In this document: in pieces, positions 8,634 through 17,155 of the stretch
Layout: each line of letters begins with the position of its first letter
Position numbering within the stretch: the stretch's first letter is position 1
Source of the DNA: Sorangium aterium
GTDB taxonomy: Bacteria > Myxococcota_A > Polyangia > Polyangiales > Polyangiaceae
NCBI RefSeq assembly: GCF_028368935.1
Contig: NZ_JAQNDK010000006.1
Span: 401,001 to 465,000, forward strand
Direction: 5' to 3'
Length of the DNA: 64,000 nucleotides
Position numbers and translations under genes: made by a program
Notes under the pieces: model-generated
What the model was told of the DNA's origin: nothing
What the model saw: the letters and a program-made list of their open reading frames with translations, nothing else
The model's database searches: none

Positions 8634-10590
8634 CCGGCATGCCGTGTCGGCGGCGACGCCGGGAGTCGCGATGCGTCGTGCCGCGCAGGCGCTGATTGCA
8701 CAGCAGCATCCGGAAGGGCGCTGGGAGGGAGAGGTCATCTGGTGCCCGATGATCGCCGCGCAGTACGTGCTGGCCGCGCACGTGATCGGCCTTCCGATAG
8801 CGTCGTCGCGGCGCCAGGCGCTGCTGCGGCAGTTCGAGAGCTCGCGGCTGTCGGATGGCACCTGGGGGCTTTACGTCGAGACCGCGCGCTCTCATGGCGC
8901 GCCGCGGTCCTCGCTGTTCGTCACCGGGCTCGTCTATGTCGCGGCGCGGCTCCTCGACGTCCCCCCGGATGATCCGCTGCTCACCCGTGGCAAGGCTTTC
9001 ATCGACCGTGCGGGCGGGCTGCTCGACATCCCGGCCTGGGGCAAGTTCTGGCTGGCTGTCGTGAACCTGTATCCATGGCACGGGGTGGCACCGGTCCTTC
9101 CCGAGCTTTGGCTACTGCCGCGCTGGCTGTTTGCTCATCCCGGGAATTTCTACTGTCACCTGCGGCGTATCTACGCGCCCATGGCGTACGTATTTGCGTC
9201 GGGGCATCAAGGCCCGCTCACGCCGCGTATTCTGGAGCTGCGGCACGAGCTCTTCGCACGGCCCTGGACGGAGAACAACTTCGCAGCCGCCCGTTATCGC
9301 AGCCGCCCGGAGGATCTGTGGCGACCGCCGACCGTGCGGTTCCGCGCCGTGCGGCGGCTGAGCGTCCTCTATGAATGCGCCGCACCGAGTTGGCTGCGGC
9401 GCCGCGCCATGGCGCGACTGCTCGCGTACATACGCTACGACCTGCGTACGACATCGCACACCGCGATTTCGGCGGTGAGCGGCATCATCGACGCCATCGC
9501 CCTTTGGCTGAACGATCCAAGCGACACCGACCTTGCCCGCGTCTGGTCGCAGTTCGATGAGATGTGGACATGGATGGACGACGAGAGAGGACTGAGAATC
9601 GCCGGTGCGCGAAGTGCCACCTGGGACTCGGCGTTTGCGCTTCAGGCCCTCGAGTTCGCGTGTCACGACGACGCAACGCGGAGGTCGCTGCAAAGGGGGA
9701 GGCGCTTTCTGGCAACCCAGCAGATTTTCGAGAAGCTCCCACAGGCTGAGGAATTCCACCGTATCGATCCACAGGGCGGCTTCTGCTTCGCCGGGGTCTG
9801 GCATGGGTGGCCTGTCAGCGACTGCACCGCCGAGGCGATTTGCGCCCTCGGGCCCGCTCTGAGTGCGGAGGCGCTGTCGCATGCGGCTGAGTTCATCCTG
9901 CGCTGTCAGAACCCCGACGGAGCGTTCGGGACATATGAACCGCGGAAGACCCAGTCAACGCTCGAGTGGTTGAACCCTGCCGAGATGTTCTCGGCCTCGA
10001 TGACGGAGCATTCGTTCGTCGAATGTACTGCGTCGTGTATCGCCGCACTGCGGGCGGCTCGGGGACGCCTTGACCCCGACCTGCGCGTGCGCAGCGAGAA
10101 GGCCGTCCAGCGTGCGGTGGGCTGGCTCGTCGGCCAGCAACGACGGGACGGCTCGTGGCCGGGGTTCTGGGGCGTGCATTTCATTTACGGCACGCTCTTC
10201 GGCATCCGCGGTCTTGCCAGCGCGGGCGGTCATGAGAAAGCCGTCGCCCGTGGATGCGAGTGGCTTGTCGCACGGCAGAATCAGGACGGCGGCTGGGGCG
10301 AACATCACGACGGCTGCCGGTCTGGCACGTACACGCCGCATCCGGAGAGCCAGGCCATCCAGACCGCGTGGGCACTTCTCGCATTGATCGAAGGAGGCTC
10401 CTCCGAACACGCGGCTCTCGACGCTGCGGCGCTATACCTGGCACGCACCCAGTCGATGGACGGGACATGGCCGGAGCAGGATCACGTCGGCGTGTTCTTC
10501 CGGACAGCGCTCATCCAATTCCCGCTCTACAGGACATACTTCCCCCTATGGGCCTTGGCCGCCTACGTAGATCGAAGGGGACATGTGTGA
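8620..10590 (+). CDS. Triterpene cyclase of the oxidosqualene cyclase type
   Basis: 656 residues with repeated QW motifs (QNPDGAFG, QRRDGSWPGFWG, QNQDGGWGE, QSMDGTWPE). The catalytic acid motif near residue 400 is VSDCTAE, as in lanosterol and cycloartenol synthases, not the DxDD of squalene-hopene cyclases. FYCHLRRIYAPMAYV near residue 180 matches the OSC H-C-R..Y.PM motif. The expected reaction is cyclisation of 2,3-oxidosqualene, yet no squalene epoxidase is in the window. At the position of plant cycloartenol synthase Ile481 there is Val (HGWPVSD), as in lanosterol synthases, while the His477 equivalent is kept. Start at 8620; an internal ATG at 8671 is less likely. Confidence 0.88.
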   Translation: MANADRHAVSAATPGVAMRRAAQALIAQQHPEGRWEGEVIWCPMIAAQYVLAAHVIGLPIASSRRQALLRQFESSRLSDGTWGLYVETARSHGAPRSSLFVTGLVYVAARLLDVPPDDPLLTRGKAFIDRAGGLLDIPAWGKFWLAVVNLYPWHGVAPVLPELWLLPRWLFAHPGNFYCHLRRIYAPMAYVFASGHQGPLTPRILELRHELFARPWTENNFAAARYRSRPEDLWRPPTVRFRAVRRLSVLYECAAPSWLRRRAMARLLAYIRYDLRTTSHTAISAVSGIIDAIALWLNDPSDTDLARVWSQFDEMWTWMDDERGLRIAGARSATWDSAFALQALEFACHDDATRRSLQRGRRFLATQQIFEKLPQAEEFHRIDPQGGFCFAGVWHGWPVSDCTAEAICALGPALSAEALSHAAEFILRCQNPDGAFGTYEPRKTQSTLEWLNPAEMFSASMTEHSFVECTASCIAALRAARGRLDPDLRVRSEKAVQRAVGWLVGQQRRDGSWPGFWGVHFIYGTLFGIRGLASAGGHEKAVARGCEWLVARQNQDGGWGEHHDGCRSGTYTPHPESQAIQTAWALLALIEGGSSEHAALDAAALYLARTQSMDGTWPEQDHVGVFFRTALIQFPLYRTYFPLWALAAYVDRRGHV

Positions 10591-10820
10591 CGTTGGAGAC
10601 CGAATTGTCGATTGCGCCTCGGCCTGCAGCGAGCGTTCCTCCGAATCGCATGATCCAGGCTGTGGTGATCCGTTTTCTGACGATCCTTTGTGCGATGTCC
10701 GATATGTTGGCGAAGCGACCCGCCTGTCGCGTGCGCGGCGGTCCAATGCTCGACTCAATAGAGGCACCACGCCAGGGGGCGGACGGATGTGTCACTGCGG
10801 GTACCCACGCTCTCAACTAG
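10587..10820 (+). pseudogene. Truncated coupled reading frame after the cyclase gene
   Basis: A GTG at 10587 overlaps the cyclase stop (GTGA) and opens a 77-codon frame. Its first 45 or so residues look protein-like but I do not recognise them. The end of the frame runs into sequence that resembles RecG (GTHAL) and stops at a TAG at 10818. The likeliest reading is that a former downstream gene of the operon was truncated and joined to a recG remnant. Confidence 0.35.
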
Positions 10821-10912
10821 GAGGAGCACCTTTGCGCAGTTCGGCCTGGCCGTCGTGGACGAGCAGCATCGCTTCGGGAGAGATAGGAATCACGACCAGT
10901 TTCGTGTGTTAA
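10791..10912 (+). pseudogene. recG: recG helicase fragment
   Basis: The stretch encodes V-x-A-GTHAL, a stop, then after a one-base frame change FAQFGLAVVDEQHRFGR. GTHAL followed by a variable loop and FxxxGLxVVDEQHRFG is the Walker B (DEQH) region of ATP-dependent DNA helicase RecG. Only this central piece is present, with a stop and a frameshift inside, so it is a remnant with no function. It marks a rearrangement point between the cyclase operon and the squalene synthase gene. Confidence 0.72.
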
Positions 10913-11154
10913 GAGCTATCTATGGGCGGTCCTGGGTAGCATAACTCGCGCTTGCGAAGCGTAAGTGTCCGCGGAACCCGCCCGCGCGTGTGGCCGTCGG
11001 CGACTCAGTCGTCATTTCGGCATCCATGACGCGGCCGGCTCGGCGACGGGGCGCGGTCGACGAACGGGCGGGCGCCCAGCCGCCGCGGCCTCAGGCGAGC
11101 GCCATTGCGGTGGTGCAGGTTTCGGCAGGGCACGATACGGCACGAGGACGAGCT

Positions 11155-12276
11155 ATGGGGGAACAGAGTATGCAAGAGCGCACGGCCAGACAGCAGGCGG
11201 TGACCGGCGCGGGAGCGGCGCCGCCGCCCGCGCCCAACGTGCCGCCGACCGCCGCCGAACGCGAGAGGGCAGAGCGGTTCTGCCGAGCCATCCTGCCTGC
11301 AGCGTCGCGCACCTTCGCGCTAAGCATTCGCGCCCTGCCTGGTACGCTAGGCCGCGCCGTCCTGGCCGCGTATCTCATCTGCCGCATCGCCGACACGGTC
11401 GAGGACGAGCGCACGATCGTGCCCGCCCAAAAGGCCGCGCTGCTCGAGCGGCTACTCGACTGCTTCGACGGGCCGGCAGCGGCTTCCGCATTCCCCGCGC
11501 TCGTCCCCGCACTCGGCTGCAACCCCGAGCACGCCCGCCTCGTGCGCCACACGCCCGACGTCTTCACCCTGTTCCGCGCGCTGCCGTCGGGCACGCAGCG
11601 TCACGTGCGCCGTTGGGTAGTCGAAATGGTCGAGGGGATGAGCCGGTTCGTGCTGCGCTATCCGAACGGCATCCGCGTTCAGACGCTCGACGAGTTCCGC
11701 GAATACTGCTACTATGTGGCCGGAACTGTGGGCTACATGCTCACCGATCTCTGGCACGAGCACTCGCCGAACGTCAGTCGCCGCCGGTACGCGGTGCTCC
11801 GCCGCCACTGCCGGGCGTTCGCTCAGGCGCTGCAGACGGTAAACATCCTTAAGGACGTGGCGCTGGACGCGGCGGCCGATAACGCGATCTACCTGCCGGA
11901 GCAGTTGCTGCAGCTCCACGGCAGCAGCCACGCGACGATGCTCGCGCCCGAGTTCGCGCGGCAGAATCACGCCGCCGTGACCGAGCTGATCGAAATCGCC
12001 TGGCGCGACCTCGAAGAGGCTCGCTTGTACCTTCTCGCCCTGCCGCGTCGCGCGGTGGCGATTCGAATGTTCTGCGTTTTCCCGCTGCTCTTCGCCTACG
12101 CGACGCTGCGCGACCTCGCGCACACGCAGGCCGTGCTCGTCCCGGGCGACGCGCCGAAGATCTCGCGGCGCGAGGTGAAGCGGCTGCTCGTCAGTGGCAC
12201 GATGCTCGTGATGAGCAACCGCGGCGTGTGCTGGCTGATCGAGCAGGCGCGCGCGGGGAGGTTCGCCGCCTCATAG
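11155..12276 (+). CDS. Squalene/phytoene synthase family protein, squalene synthase type
   Basis: 373 residues of a trans-isoprenyl head-to-head synthase. The first aspartate motif is RIADTVED near residue 80 (the DTVED form of squalene synthases). The second is NILKDVALD near residue 235, in place of the usual DxxED. YYVAGTVGYMLTDLW matches the YxxAGxVG motif. It should join two farnesyl diphosphates to squalene, feeding the cyclase upstream. The start at 11155 follows GAGGACGA; earlier in-frame starts give an implausible Arg/Ala-rich leader. It stands in its own transcription unit, over 500 bp after the cyclase, and looks GC-richer than the cyclase operon. Confidence 0.83.
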   Translation: MGEQSMQERTARQQAVTGAGAAPPPAPNVPPTAAERERAERFCRAILPAASRTFALSIRALPGTLGRAVLAAYLICRIADTVEDERTIVPAQKAALLERLLDCFDGPAAASAFPALVPALGCNPEHARLVRHTPDVFTLFRALPSGTQRHVRRWVVEMVEGMSRFVLRYPNGIRVQTLDEFREYCYYVAGTVGYMLTDLWHEHSPNVSRRRYAVLRRHCRAFAQALQTVNILKDVALDAAADNAIYLPEQLLQLHGSSHATMLAPEFARQNHAAVTELIEIAWRDLEEARLYLLALPRRAVAIRMFCVFPLLFAYATLRDLAHTQAVLVPGDAPKISRREVKRLLVSGTMLVMSNRGVCWLIEQARAGRFAAS

Positions 12277-12639
12277 GCGGCTGGCGGGGCTACGAAAGCG
12301 AAACGCGATGCGAAAGCCAAGCTCCTCGTTGCGGCCGCCCCACCGTACAGCCGCGCTGCACGCACTGGTTGACATAAAAACTTACGTGAATCCAACTCCC
12401 TTCTGGAAAAGTGACGCTGAGCACCAACTTATCGATGCATCGAAGGCGCCACGTTCACTCCACAGCTTGCGGGGCCGCTCCCGGACAGCCGGACAAGGCG
12501 GTGCTGGAGGGGGTCACGATGCCGACGGCCCAGCGGAGGCGGTGATGACGATCTCTCGGGAGCACAGCGCGCACCCGGTGGCGGTCACGAGCACGCTCGC
12601 GGGGCCCCAGCGAGCGCGGGCGACGTGCGGAGGATCACG
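12277..12639 (+). other. Intergenic region with AT-rich promoter-like patch
   Basis: 363 bp between the squalene synthase and HMG-CoA reductase genes. An AT-rich patch near 12,365-12,445 contains TTGACA at about 12,368, a perfect -35 hexamer, but no good -10 follows at 16-18 bp. A promoter for the reductase gene is likely here but is not defined by the sequence. No protein or RNA gene recognised. Confidence 0.3.
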
Positions 12640-13908
12640 ATGAGCCAGAATGTGTTCAGCCGAATCAGCGGATTCTACAAGCGGTGCCTCGAGGATCGGC
12701 TCAGTGCGATTGAGGCGCTCGGCGTCCTCGACGAGGACGCGAGAGCGCACCTCGCGAGCGGCGGCGGGCTGCCGACGGCGGTGGCCGACAGGCTGTGCGA
12801 GAACGTTATCGCGACGCATGCGCTTCCGCTCGGCCTGGCGCTGAACTTCCGCGTCAACCAGCGCGACGTGCTGGTGCCCATGGCCGTCGAGGAGCCGAGC
12901 GTCATCGCCGCCGCGTCGAACGCGGCGCGCATGGTCCGCCTATCGGGCGGGTTCACCGGCGAGGCGGATCCGCCGATCATGACAGCCCAGGTCCAGCTCG
13001 ACGACGTGCCGGACGTCGACGCGGCGGCGAGCCGGGTCGTAGCGGCGCGCGCGAGCCTGCTCGCGGCCGGCGACGCGGCGATTCCGAGGATGGTGGCGCG
13101 CGGCGGCGGATGTCGCGACGTCGAGGCGCGCGTCCTCTCGGCGGAGCTCGGCGTGCTTGTCGTGCACCTCTACGTGGAGGTCGGCGATGCCATGGGCGCG
13201 AACCTGGTCGACACCGTGGCGGAGGCGGTGGCGCCGCTCGTGCAGCGCATCGCCGGCGGGACGCTCGGGCTCCGGATCCTTTCGAACCTGACCGTACGCC
13301 GCCTCGTCCGGGTAACGGCGACCGCTTCCGACGAGGCGCTCGGCGGCGCGGAGGTGGCGAGCGGCATCGCGCGGGCGATCCGCTTTGCGGAGCTCGATCC
13401 GTACCGCGCGGCCACCCACAATAAGGGCTTCATGAACGGGCTCGACGCGACCGCGGTCGCGCTTGGGCAGGACTTCCGCGCGATCGAGGCCGGCGCGCAC
13501 GCGTACGCCGCCATGAGCGGCCGCTACCGGCCGCTCAGCACGTGGGAGCGCATTCCCGGCGGGGTCGTGGGCCGCGCAGAGCTGCCGCTCGCCGTCGGCA
13601 CCGTGGGCGGCCTGGCCGAGGTGCACGCGGGGGTGCGCGCGGCGCTGCAGCTCGTCGGCGCGAAGAGCGCACGCGAGCTCGCAGTGGTGCTCGCCTCCGT
13701 CGGCCTCGCCTCAAACCTAGCGGCGCTGCGCGCGCTCGCGAGCGAGGGCATCCAGCGGGGCCACATGCGGCTCCACGAGCGCAAGCGCGCGCTGGCGGCC
13801 GCGGGGAGCGGCGGGGCAGCGGCGTCGCCGTCGGGCGAGGCCAAGCGGTTCGCGCCGGAGCGCGCCGACGGTGCCCGCGTGGTGCAGCAGGGAGAGGGCG
13901 AGACATGA
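12640..13908 (+). CDS. mvaA: Hydroxymethylglutaryl-CoA reductase, class II
   Basis: 422 residues. The class II (bacterial) signatures are all visible: ENVIATHALPLGLALNFRVN near residue 55, EEPSVIAAASNAA near 90, GDAMGANLVDTV near 185, the catalytic-lysine region NKGFMNGLDA near 265, GQDFRAIEAGAHAYA, and the catalytic-histidine motif GHMRLH near 375. It interconverts HMG-CoA and mevalonate, the committed step of the mevalonate pathway, and so would supply isoprenoid precursors to the neighbouring genes. ATG at 12640 follows GGAGGA at a six-base gap; the in-frame GTG at 12625 is less likely. The C-terminus is Ala/Gly-rich. Confidence 0.93.
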   Translation: MSQNVFSRISGFYKRCLEDRLSAIEALGVLDEDARAHLASGGGLPTAVADRLCENVIATHALPLGLALNFRVNQRDVLVPMAVEEPSVIAAASNAARMVRLSGGFTGEADPPIMTAQVQLDDVPDVDAAASRVVAARASLLAAGDAAIPRMVARGGGCRDVEARVLSAELGVLVVHLYVEVGDAMGANLVDTVAEAVAPLVQRIAGGTLGLRILSNLTVRRLVRVTATASDEALGGAEVASGIARAIRFAELDPYRAATHNKGFMNGLDATAVALGQDFRAIEAGAHAYAAMSGRYRPLSTWERIPGGVVGRAELPLAVGTVGGLAEVHAGVRAALQLVGAKSARELAVVLASVGLASNLAALRALASEGIQRGHMRLHERKRALAAAGSGGAAASPSGEAKRFAPERADGARVVQQGEGET

Positions 13909-14057
13909 ACAAGACCAGGCACCACCCTGGGGGGCCACCTCGTGCAGCTCTAGGCGCGCGGCCCTCAGCGCGCCGTCAAACGCCACAGGTTCACAGCGTC
14001 GCGTCAGGTCGCGGTGGTGTATCAGTGGCACCGCACGGGAGCGGAGCCCCGCATTAA
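13905..14057 (+). CDS. Short coupled ORF after HMG-CoA reductase, possible gene remnant
   Basis: ATG overlaps the reductase stop by ATGA and has GGAGAGGG upstream, so translation could continue. The 50-residue product is Arg/Pro/His-rich and matches nothing I know. The coupling signal suggests that another isoprenoid gene once followed and has been lost; the ORF itself may be meaningless. Confidence 0.3.
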   Translation: MNKTRHHPGGPPRAALGARPSARRQTPQVHSVASGRGGVSVAPHGSGAPH

Positions 14058-14216
14058 CTACGTTCCCCCTCAAGGAAACCATCCGCTCATGCGTCTCGTC
14101 CTGTCCCGTGTCGCCGCTCGTCGGCCGGACGGTTAGCGCGGAGCGGCGCGTCAGCTCTGGAACGCTCGACCGGAGCGACGGCAGGTTCCGGCGAGCCGAG
14201 GTAGTCGCGCGCAGCC

Positions 14217-14929
14217 ATGGTTGGCGCAGGGAGCGCAGCGACGTTCGGGGACAGCGAGGCGATGGGCGAGGGGGCGGGCAGCGCAGCGACGTTCGGTGCA
14301 GGGCGGAGCGCTGGCAGTTCCTGCGTTCCATGCGCCGCGTCCACCGGACGGGCAGCGACGCTACCGCCGCATTCCGCGCAACGGCAGGCGGTCGAGCTCG
14401 CCCCGGAGGGGATCGGCTCGGCGGCGTTCGCGCTCGCCGCCGGGAGCTACTACGCGGCGCGGCTCGGCGAGTTCAGGCTCGCCGACGCGCTGACCAGGCG
14501 GGTGCGCGAGGTGACCGAGCCGGTCGCGGAGCGGGACCCCGTCGCGCGCGGATGGCTGCAGATCGCGCTCGCGTTCCACGAGGCGTGGAGGGACGGGGAC
14601 CTGTGGACGGGCCTGTGCATGGCCGAGGCGGCGCGCGCGAGCTTCGTGCAGGCGGGGTACTGGCGCGGCTCGATCGTCGGGTAGGTGGCGATCGGGATGA
14701 TCGCCCGGCGCCGGGGTACAAGAGCACGCTGGCGGATCTCGTCCATGCAGAGGCGCTGCACGCGGCGGGCGACCGGGAGCGCGCGTCCGCGGTCATCGCC
14801 GGCGCGCGCGAGCGGCTGCTCGTGCGGGCAGAGGCGCTGCCCGCGGCGCACCGCCCGAGCTTCCTCGACATCCCCGAGAACGCGCGCGTGCTCGAGCTCT
14901 CCCGGCAGTGGCTGCGCGCCGCGAGCTGA
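14217..14929 (+). pseudogene. C-terminal remnant of a TPR-type kinase/ATPase regulatory protein
   Basis: Two pieces in different frames form a coherent tail. From about 14,400, LGEFRLADALTRRVREVTE to GYWRGSIVG is helical-repeat sequence, cut by a TAG at 14,682. After a frame change, YKSTLADLVHAEALHAAG to SFLDIPENARVLELSRQWL follows. This alternation of short helices and the ending resemble the C-termini of large myxobacterial Ser/Thr kinase/AAA-ATPase/TPR proteins. Kinase and ATPase parts are absent. Between the pieces some repeat units appear deleted. Upstream, at about 14,228 and 14,275, a short element (GCAGCGACGTTCGG) occurs twice. Confidence 0.55.
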
Positions 14930-14968
14930 CGCTCGAGCTCTCCCGGCAGCGGCTGCGCCGCGAGCTGA
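14891..14968 (+). repeat. Imperfect tandem duplication at the end of the TPR-type remnant
   Basis: 14891-14929 and 14932-14968 are nearly identical: CTCGAGCTCTCCCGGCAG, then one substitution, then GGCTGCGC and CGCGAGCTGA. The second copy lacks two bases. The unit includes the remnant's stop codon, so the last 12 codons plus stop are duplicated. This looks like replication slippage in decaying sequence. Confidence 0.85.
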
Positions 14969-15040
14969 CTCCGCACCGGCGCTCGGCCGCAGCCGGCGCG
15001 CCCTGGCGCGTGTCCACGCCGACGCGTGGTAAGGTGACCC

Positions 15041-15754
15041 GTGCCTTCCATGAACTCGGTGCGTGCCCCGCGGCTCCCCGTCGCGGGATTGCGGCGATGG
15101 CTTCGCCGGGCGCTGGCCGGCGCGTGCTGCGCCGGGGCGATGGGCTGCGCGGAGGGCGCGCCCCCCTCGACGGCGCCGGCGGCGCGGGTCGCCCCGGCGG
15201 CGCGGGTCGCAGCGCCGGCGCCCGCCGTGAGCGCCGCGCCCGCCGGCACGCCGCCGGCGTCTCCGCCGACGGAGGGTGAGCGCCCTGGCGACGCGCCGGC
15301 GCGTGAGCGCTGGGTCGGTACGATGACGCTGACGAAGGGCTCACAGCCCCTCATCGCCGGGAGGATCCTGTCGCGCGAGGACGCCGAGCGCTGGCTCGGT
15401 CCGGACTGGCGCGCGCTGAGCGGGCAGCGCGTCCGCGTGCTGGCGGTGCTGCGGGACCACGTCTGCGAGCCGCACGCGCAATGCATGATCGGGGGGATCA
15501 TCCCGCTGCTGGAGCAGGTCGCGTCCGTCGAGCTGTGCAGCGACGCGGCCTCCTCCGGCGGCGCCGCGGTCGTCGATTGCACGCCGTCGCCCGCGCAGAA
15601 AGTGCGTTGCCAGGACGAGTGCCGCACGTTGAGCGACGACTGCGATCACGGCGCCGACGGCGACCGCGGAAGGCTGCGTCGCTGCGGGTGCGCCAAGGTC
15701 ACGTGCGACCACGGCTGCGAGCAGACCGGCGAGCCCGCCTTCAGTTGCAGGTGA
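15041..15754 (+). CDS. Predicted lipoprotein with Cys-rich C-terminal domain
   Basis: 237 residues. An Arg-rich N-terminus and a hydrophobic stretch end in GACCAGAMGC, a plausible type II signal peptide with lipidation at the last Cys. An Ala/Pro linker (residues about 40-85) follows, then a folded region with SGQRVRVLAVLRDHVCEPHAQCMIGG and a C-terminal part with many paired Cys (CQDECRTLSDDC, CGCAKVTCDHGCEQ). Function unknown; such exported Cys-rich lipoproteins are common in myxobacteria. GTG at 15041 follows AAGGTG; ATG at 15050 is an alternative. It converges with the ammonium transporter gene. Confidence 0.7.
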   Translation: MPSMNSVRAPRLPVAGLRRWLRRALAGACCAGAMGCAEGAPPSTAPAARVAPAARVAAPAPAVSAAPAGTPPASPPTEGERPGDAPARERWVGTMTLTKGSQPLIAGRILSREDAERWLGPDWRALSGQRVRVLAVLRDHVCEPHAQCMIGGIIPLLEQVASVELCSDAASSGGAAVVDCTPSPAQKVRCQDECRTLSDDCDHGADGDRGRLRRCGCAKVTCDHGCEQTGEPAFSCR

Positions 15755-15792
15755 CCGCTCCCTGCCGGGAAGGGCAGGGGACAAAACAACGA

Positions 15793-15820
15793 AGGCCGCC
15801 TGGCACCCGCCAGGCGGCCT
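15793..15820 (-). terminator. Intrinsic terminator of the ammonium transporter gene
   Basis: Perfect 12-bp inverted repeat (AGGCCGCCTGGC / GCCAGGCGGCCT) with a four-base loop. Read on the minus strand, the stem is followed by TTCGTTGTTTTGT, a U-rich tract, 28 bases after the amt stop codon. It also lies between convergent genes and may limit read-through from the plus strand. Confidence 0.8.
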
Positions 15821-15847
15821 CCGCGAGCGAGCCTCCGCTGCGCTGGA

Positions 15848-17155
15848 TCAGGCGCTTTCGCGCACGAGGACCGGCGCCGCCGCCGGCCTGGCGGCCGGGG
15901 GCTCGCTCTCGACGGCGTGAGCGCCGCCCTCGCCGAGCGAGTAGGCCTCCTCGCCGTGGAGGGCGCCGTCGAGGCCCTCGTCTTCGACCTCCTCGTCGAC
16001 CCGGAAGCCCATCACCGCGCTGATCCCCTTCACGAGCACGAAGGTGACCACCCCAGCGTAAGCCGCCGCGACCGCGGCCGCGATCGCCTGCTCGGTGAGC
16101 AGCGCCGAGTTGCCCTTGATGAGGCCATCCTGGCCGGCCGAATTCCACACCTTGGAGGCGAACACGCCGGTGAGCAGCGCGCCGAGCAGCCCGCCCACGC
16201 CGTGGATGCCGAACGCGTCCAGGCTGTCGTCATAACCCAGCTTGCCCTTCAGCATCACGGCGCCGTAGCACACGGCGCCCGCGGCGAGCCCGATCGCGAC
16301 AGACGCCATCGGCCCGACGAAGCCCGCCGCCGGGGTGATGGCGACGAGGCCCGCGACGAGCCCCGACGCGACGCCGAGGAGCGACGGCTTGCCGAAGCGC
16401 ACGGCCTCGATGAGGGCCCACGCGAGCGCCGCGATCGCCGCGGCGATGTGCGTGTTCACGAACGCCACGGAGGCGAGCCCGTTCGCCGCGAGCGAGGAGC
16501 CGCCGTTGAAGCCGAACCAGCCGAACCACAGGAGGCCGGCGCCGAGCAGCGTCATGGTGAGGTTGTGCGGCACGATCTTGCGCGTCGGGTACCCCTTGCG
16601 CTTGCCGATCACGATCGCGATCACGAGCGCGCTCGCGCCCGAGGCGAGGTGAACGACGGTGCCGCCGGCGAAGTCGAGCGCGCCGCGCGCGAGGAGCCAC
16701 CCGCCCGGGTTCCAGACCCAGTGGCAGATCGGGCTGTAGACGAGGAGCGACCAGAGCAGCGTGAACACCACATACGACGAGAACTTGATGCGCTCCGCAT
16801 AGGCGCCCGAGATCAGCGCCGGCGTGATGATGGCAAACATCATCTGGAACGCCATGAACAGGAGGTGAGGCACCGTCGTCCCGACGCGCGGCTCGGTGCC
16901 AACGCCGTTCAGGAACGCGTAGTCGAAGCCGCCAATGAACCCGCCCTTGGATTCGGCGAACGCCATCGAGTACCCGAGCGTTACCCACGCCAGGGTCACG
17001 ATCCCCATGGCGAAAAAGCTGTGCATGAATGTGCTGAGCGTGTTCTTCGTTCGGACCATGCCCCCGTAAAACAGGGCCAGCGCTGGCGTCATCAGCAGAA
17101 CCATTGCCGACGAGACCAGGAGCCAGGTGGTGTCCGAGGCGTTGATTTCGTTCAC
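15848..17155 (-). CDS. amtB: Ammonium transporter, Amt/MEP/Rh family
   Basis: 435 residues with about eleven membrane helices. Conserved Amt features: FYGGMVRTKN in the first helix region, the Asp of ALDFAGGTVVH, the twin pore histidines in GGTVVHLASG and in DAFGIHGVGG, and the cytoplasmic tail with EGLDGALHGEEAY, the segment that contacts PII proteins. It conducts NH4+/NH3 across the inner membrane. The GTG at 17155 has a perfect AGGAGG six bases upstream; an upstream frame extension lacks such a site and would add a charged leader. No glnK (PII) gene is adjacent. Confidence 0.93.
   Translation of the reverse strand: MNEINASDTTWLLVSSAMVLLMTPALALFYGGMVRTKNTLSTFMHSFFAMGIVTLAWVTLGYSMAFAESKGGFIGGFDYAFLNGVGTEPRVGTTVPHLLFMAFQMMFAIITPALISGAYAERIKFSSYVVFTLLWSLLVYSPICHWVWNPGGWLLARGALDFAGGTVVHLASGASALVIAIVIGKRKGYPTRKIVPHNLTMTLLGAGLLWFGWFGFNGGSSLAANGLASVAFVNTHIAAAIAALAWALIEAVRFGKPSLLGVASGLVAGLVAITPAAGFVGPMASVAIGLAAGAVCYGAVMLKGKLGYDDSLDAFGIHGVGGLLGALLTGVFASKVWNSAGQDGLIKGNSALLTEQAIAAAVAAAYAGVVTFVLVKGISAVMGFRVDEEVEDEGLDGALHGEEAYSLGEGGAHAVESEPPAARPAAAPVLVRESA

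Noticed and set aside
8620-10590. Squalene-hopene cyclase
   Set aside because: The acid motif is SDCTAE rather than DxDD, and the H-C-R..Y.PM motif is of the OSC type.
12308-12643. Plus-strand frame before HMG-CoA reductase
   Set aside because: No recognisable domain; it overlaps the reductase start and looks like random coding.
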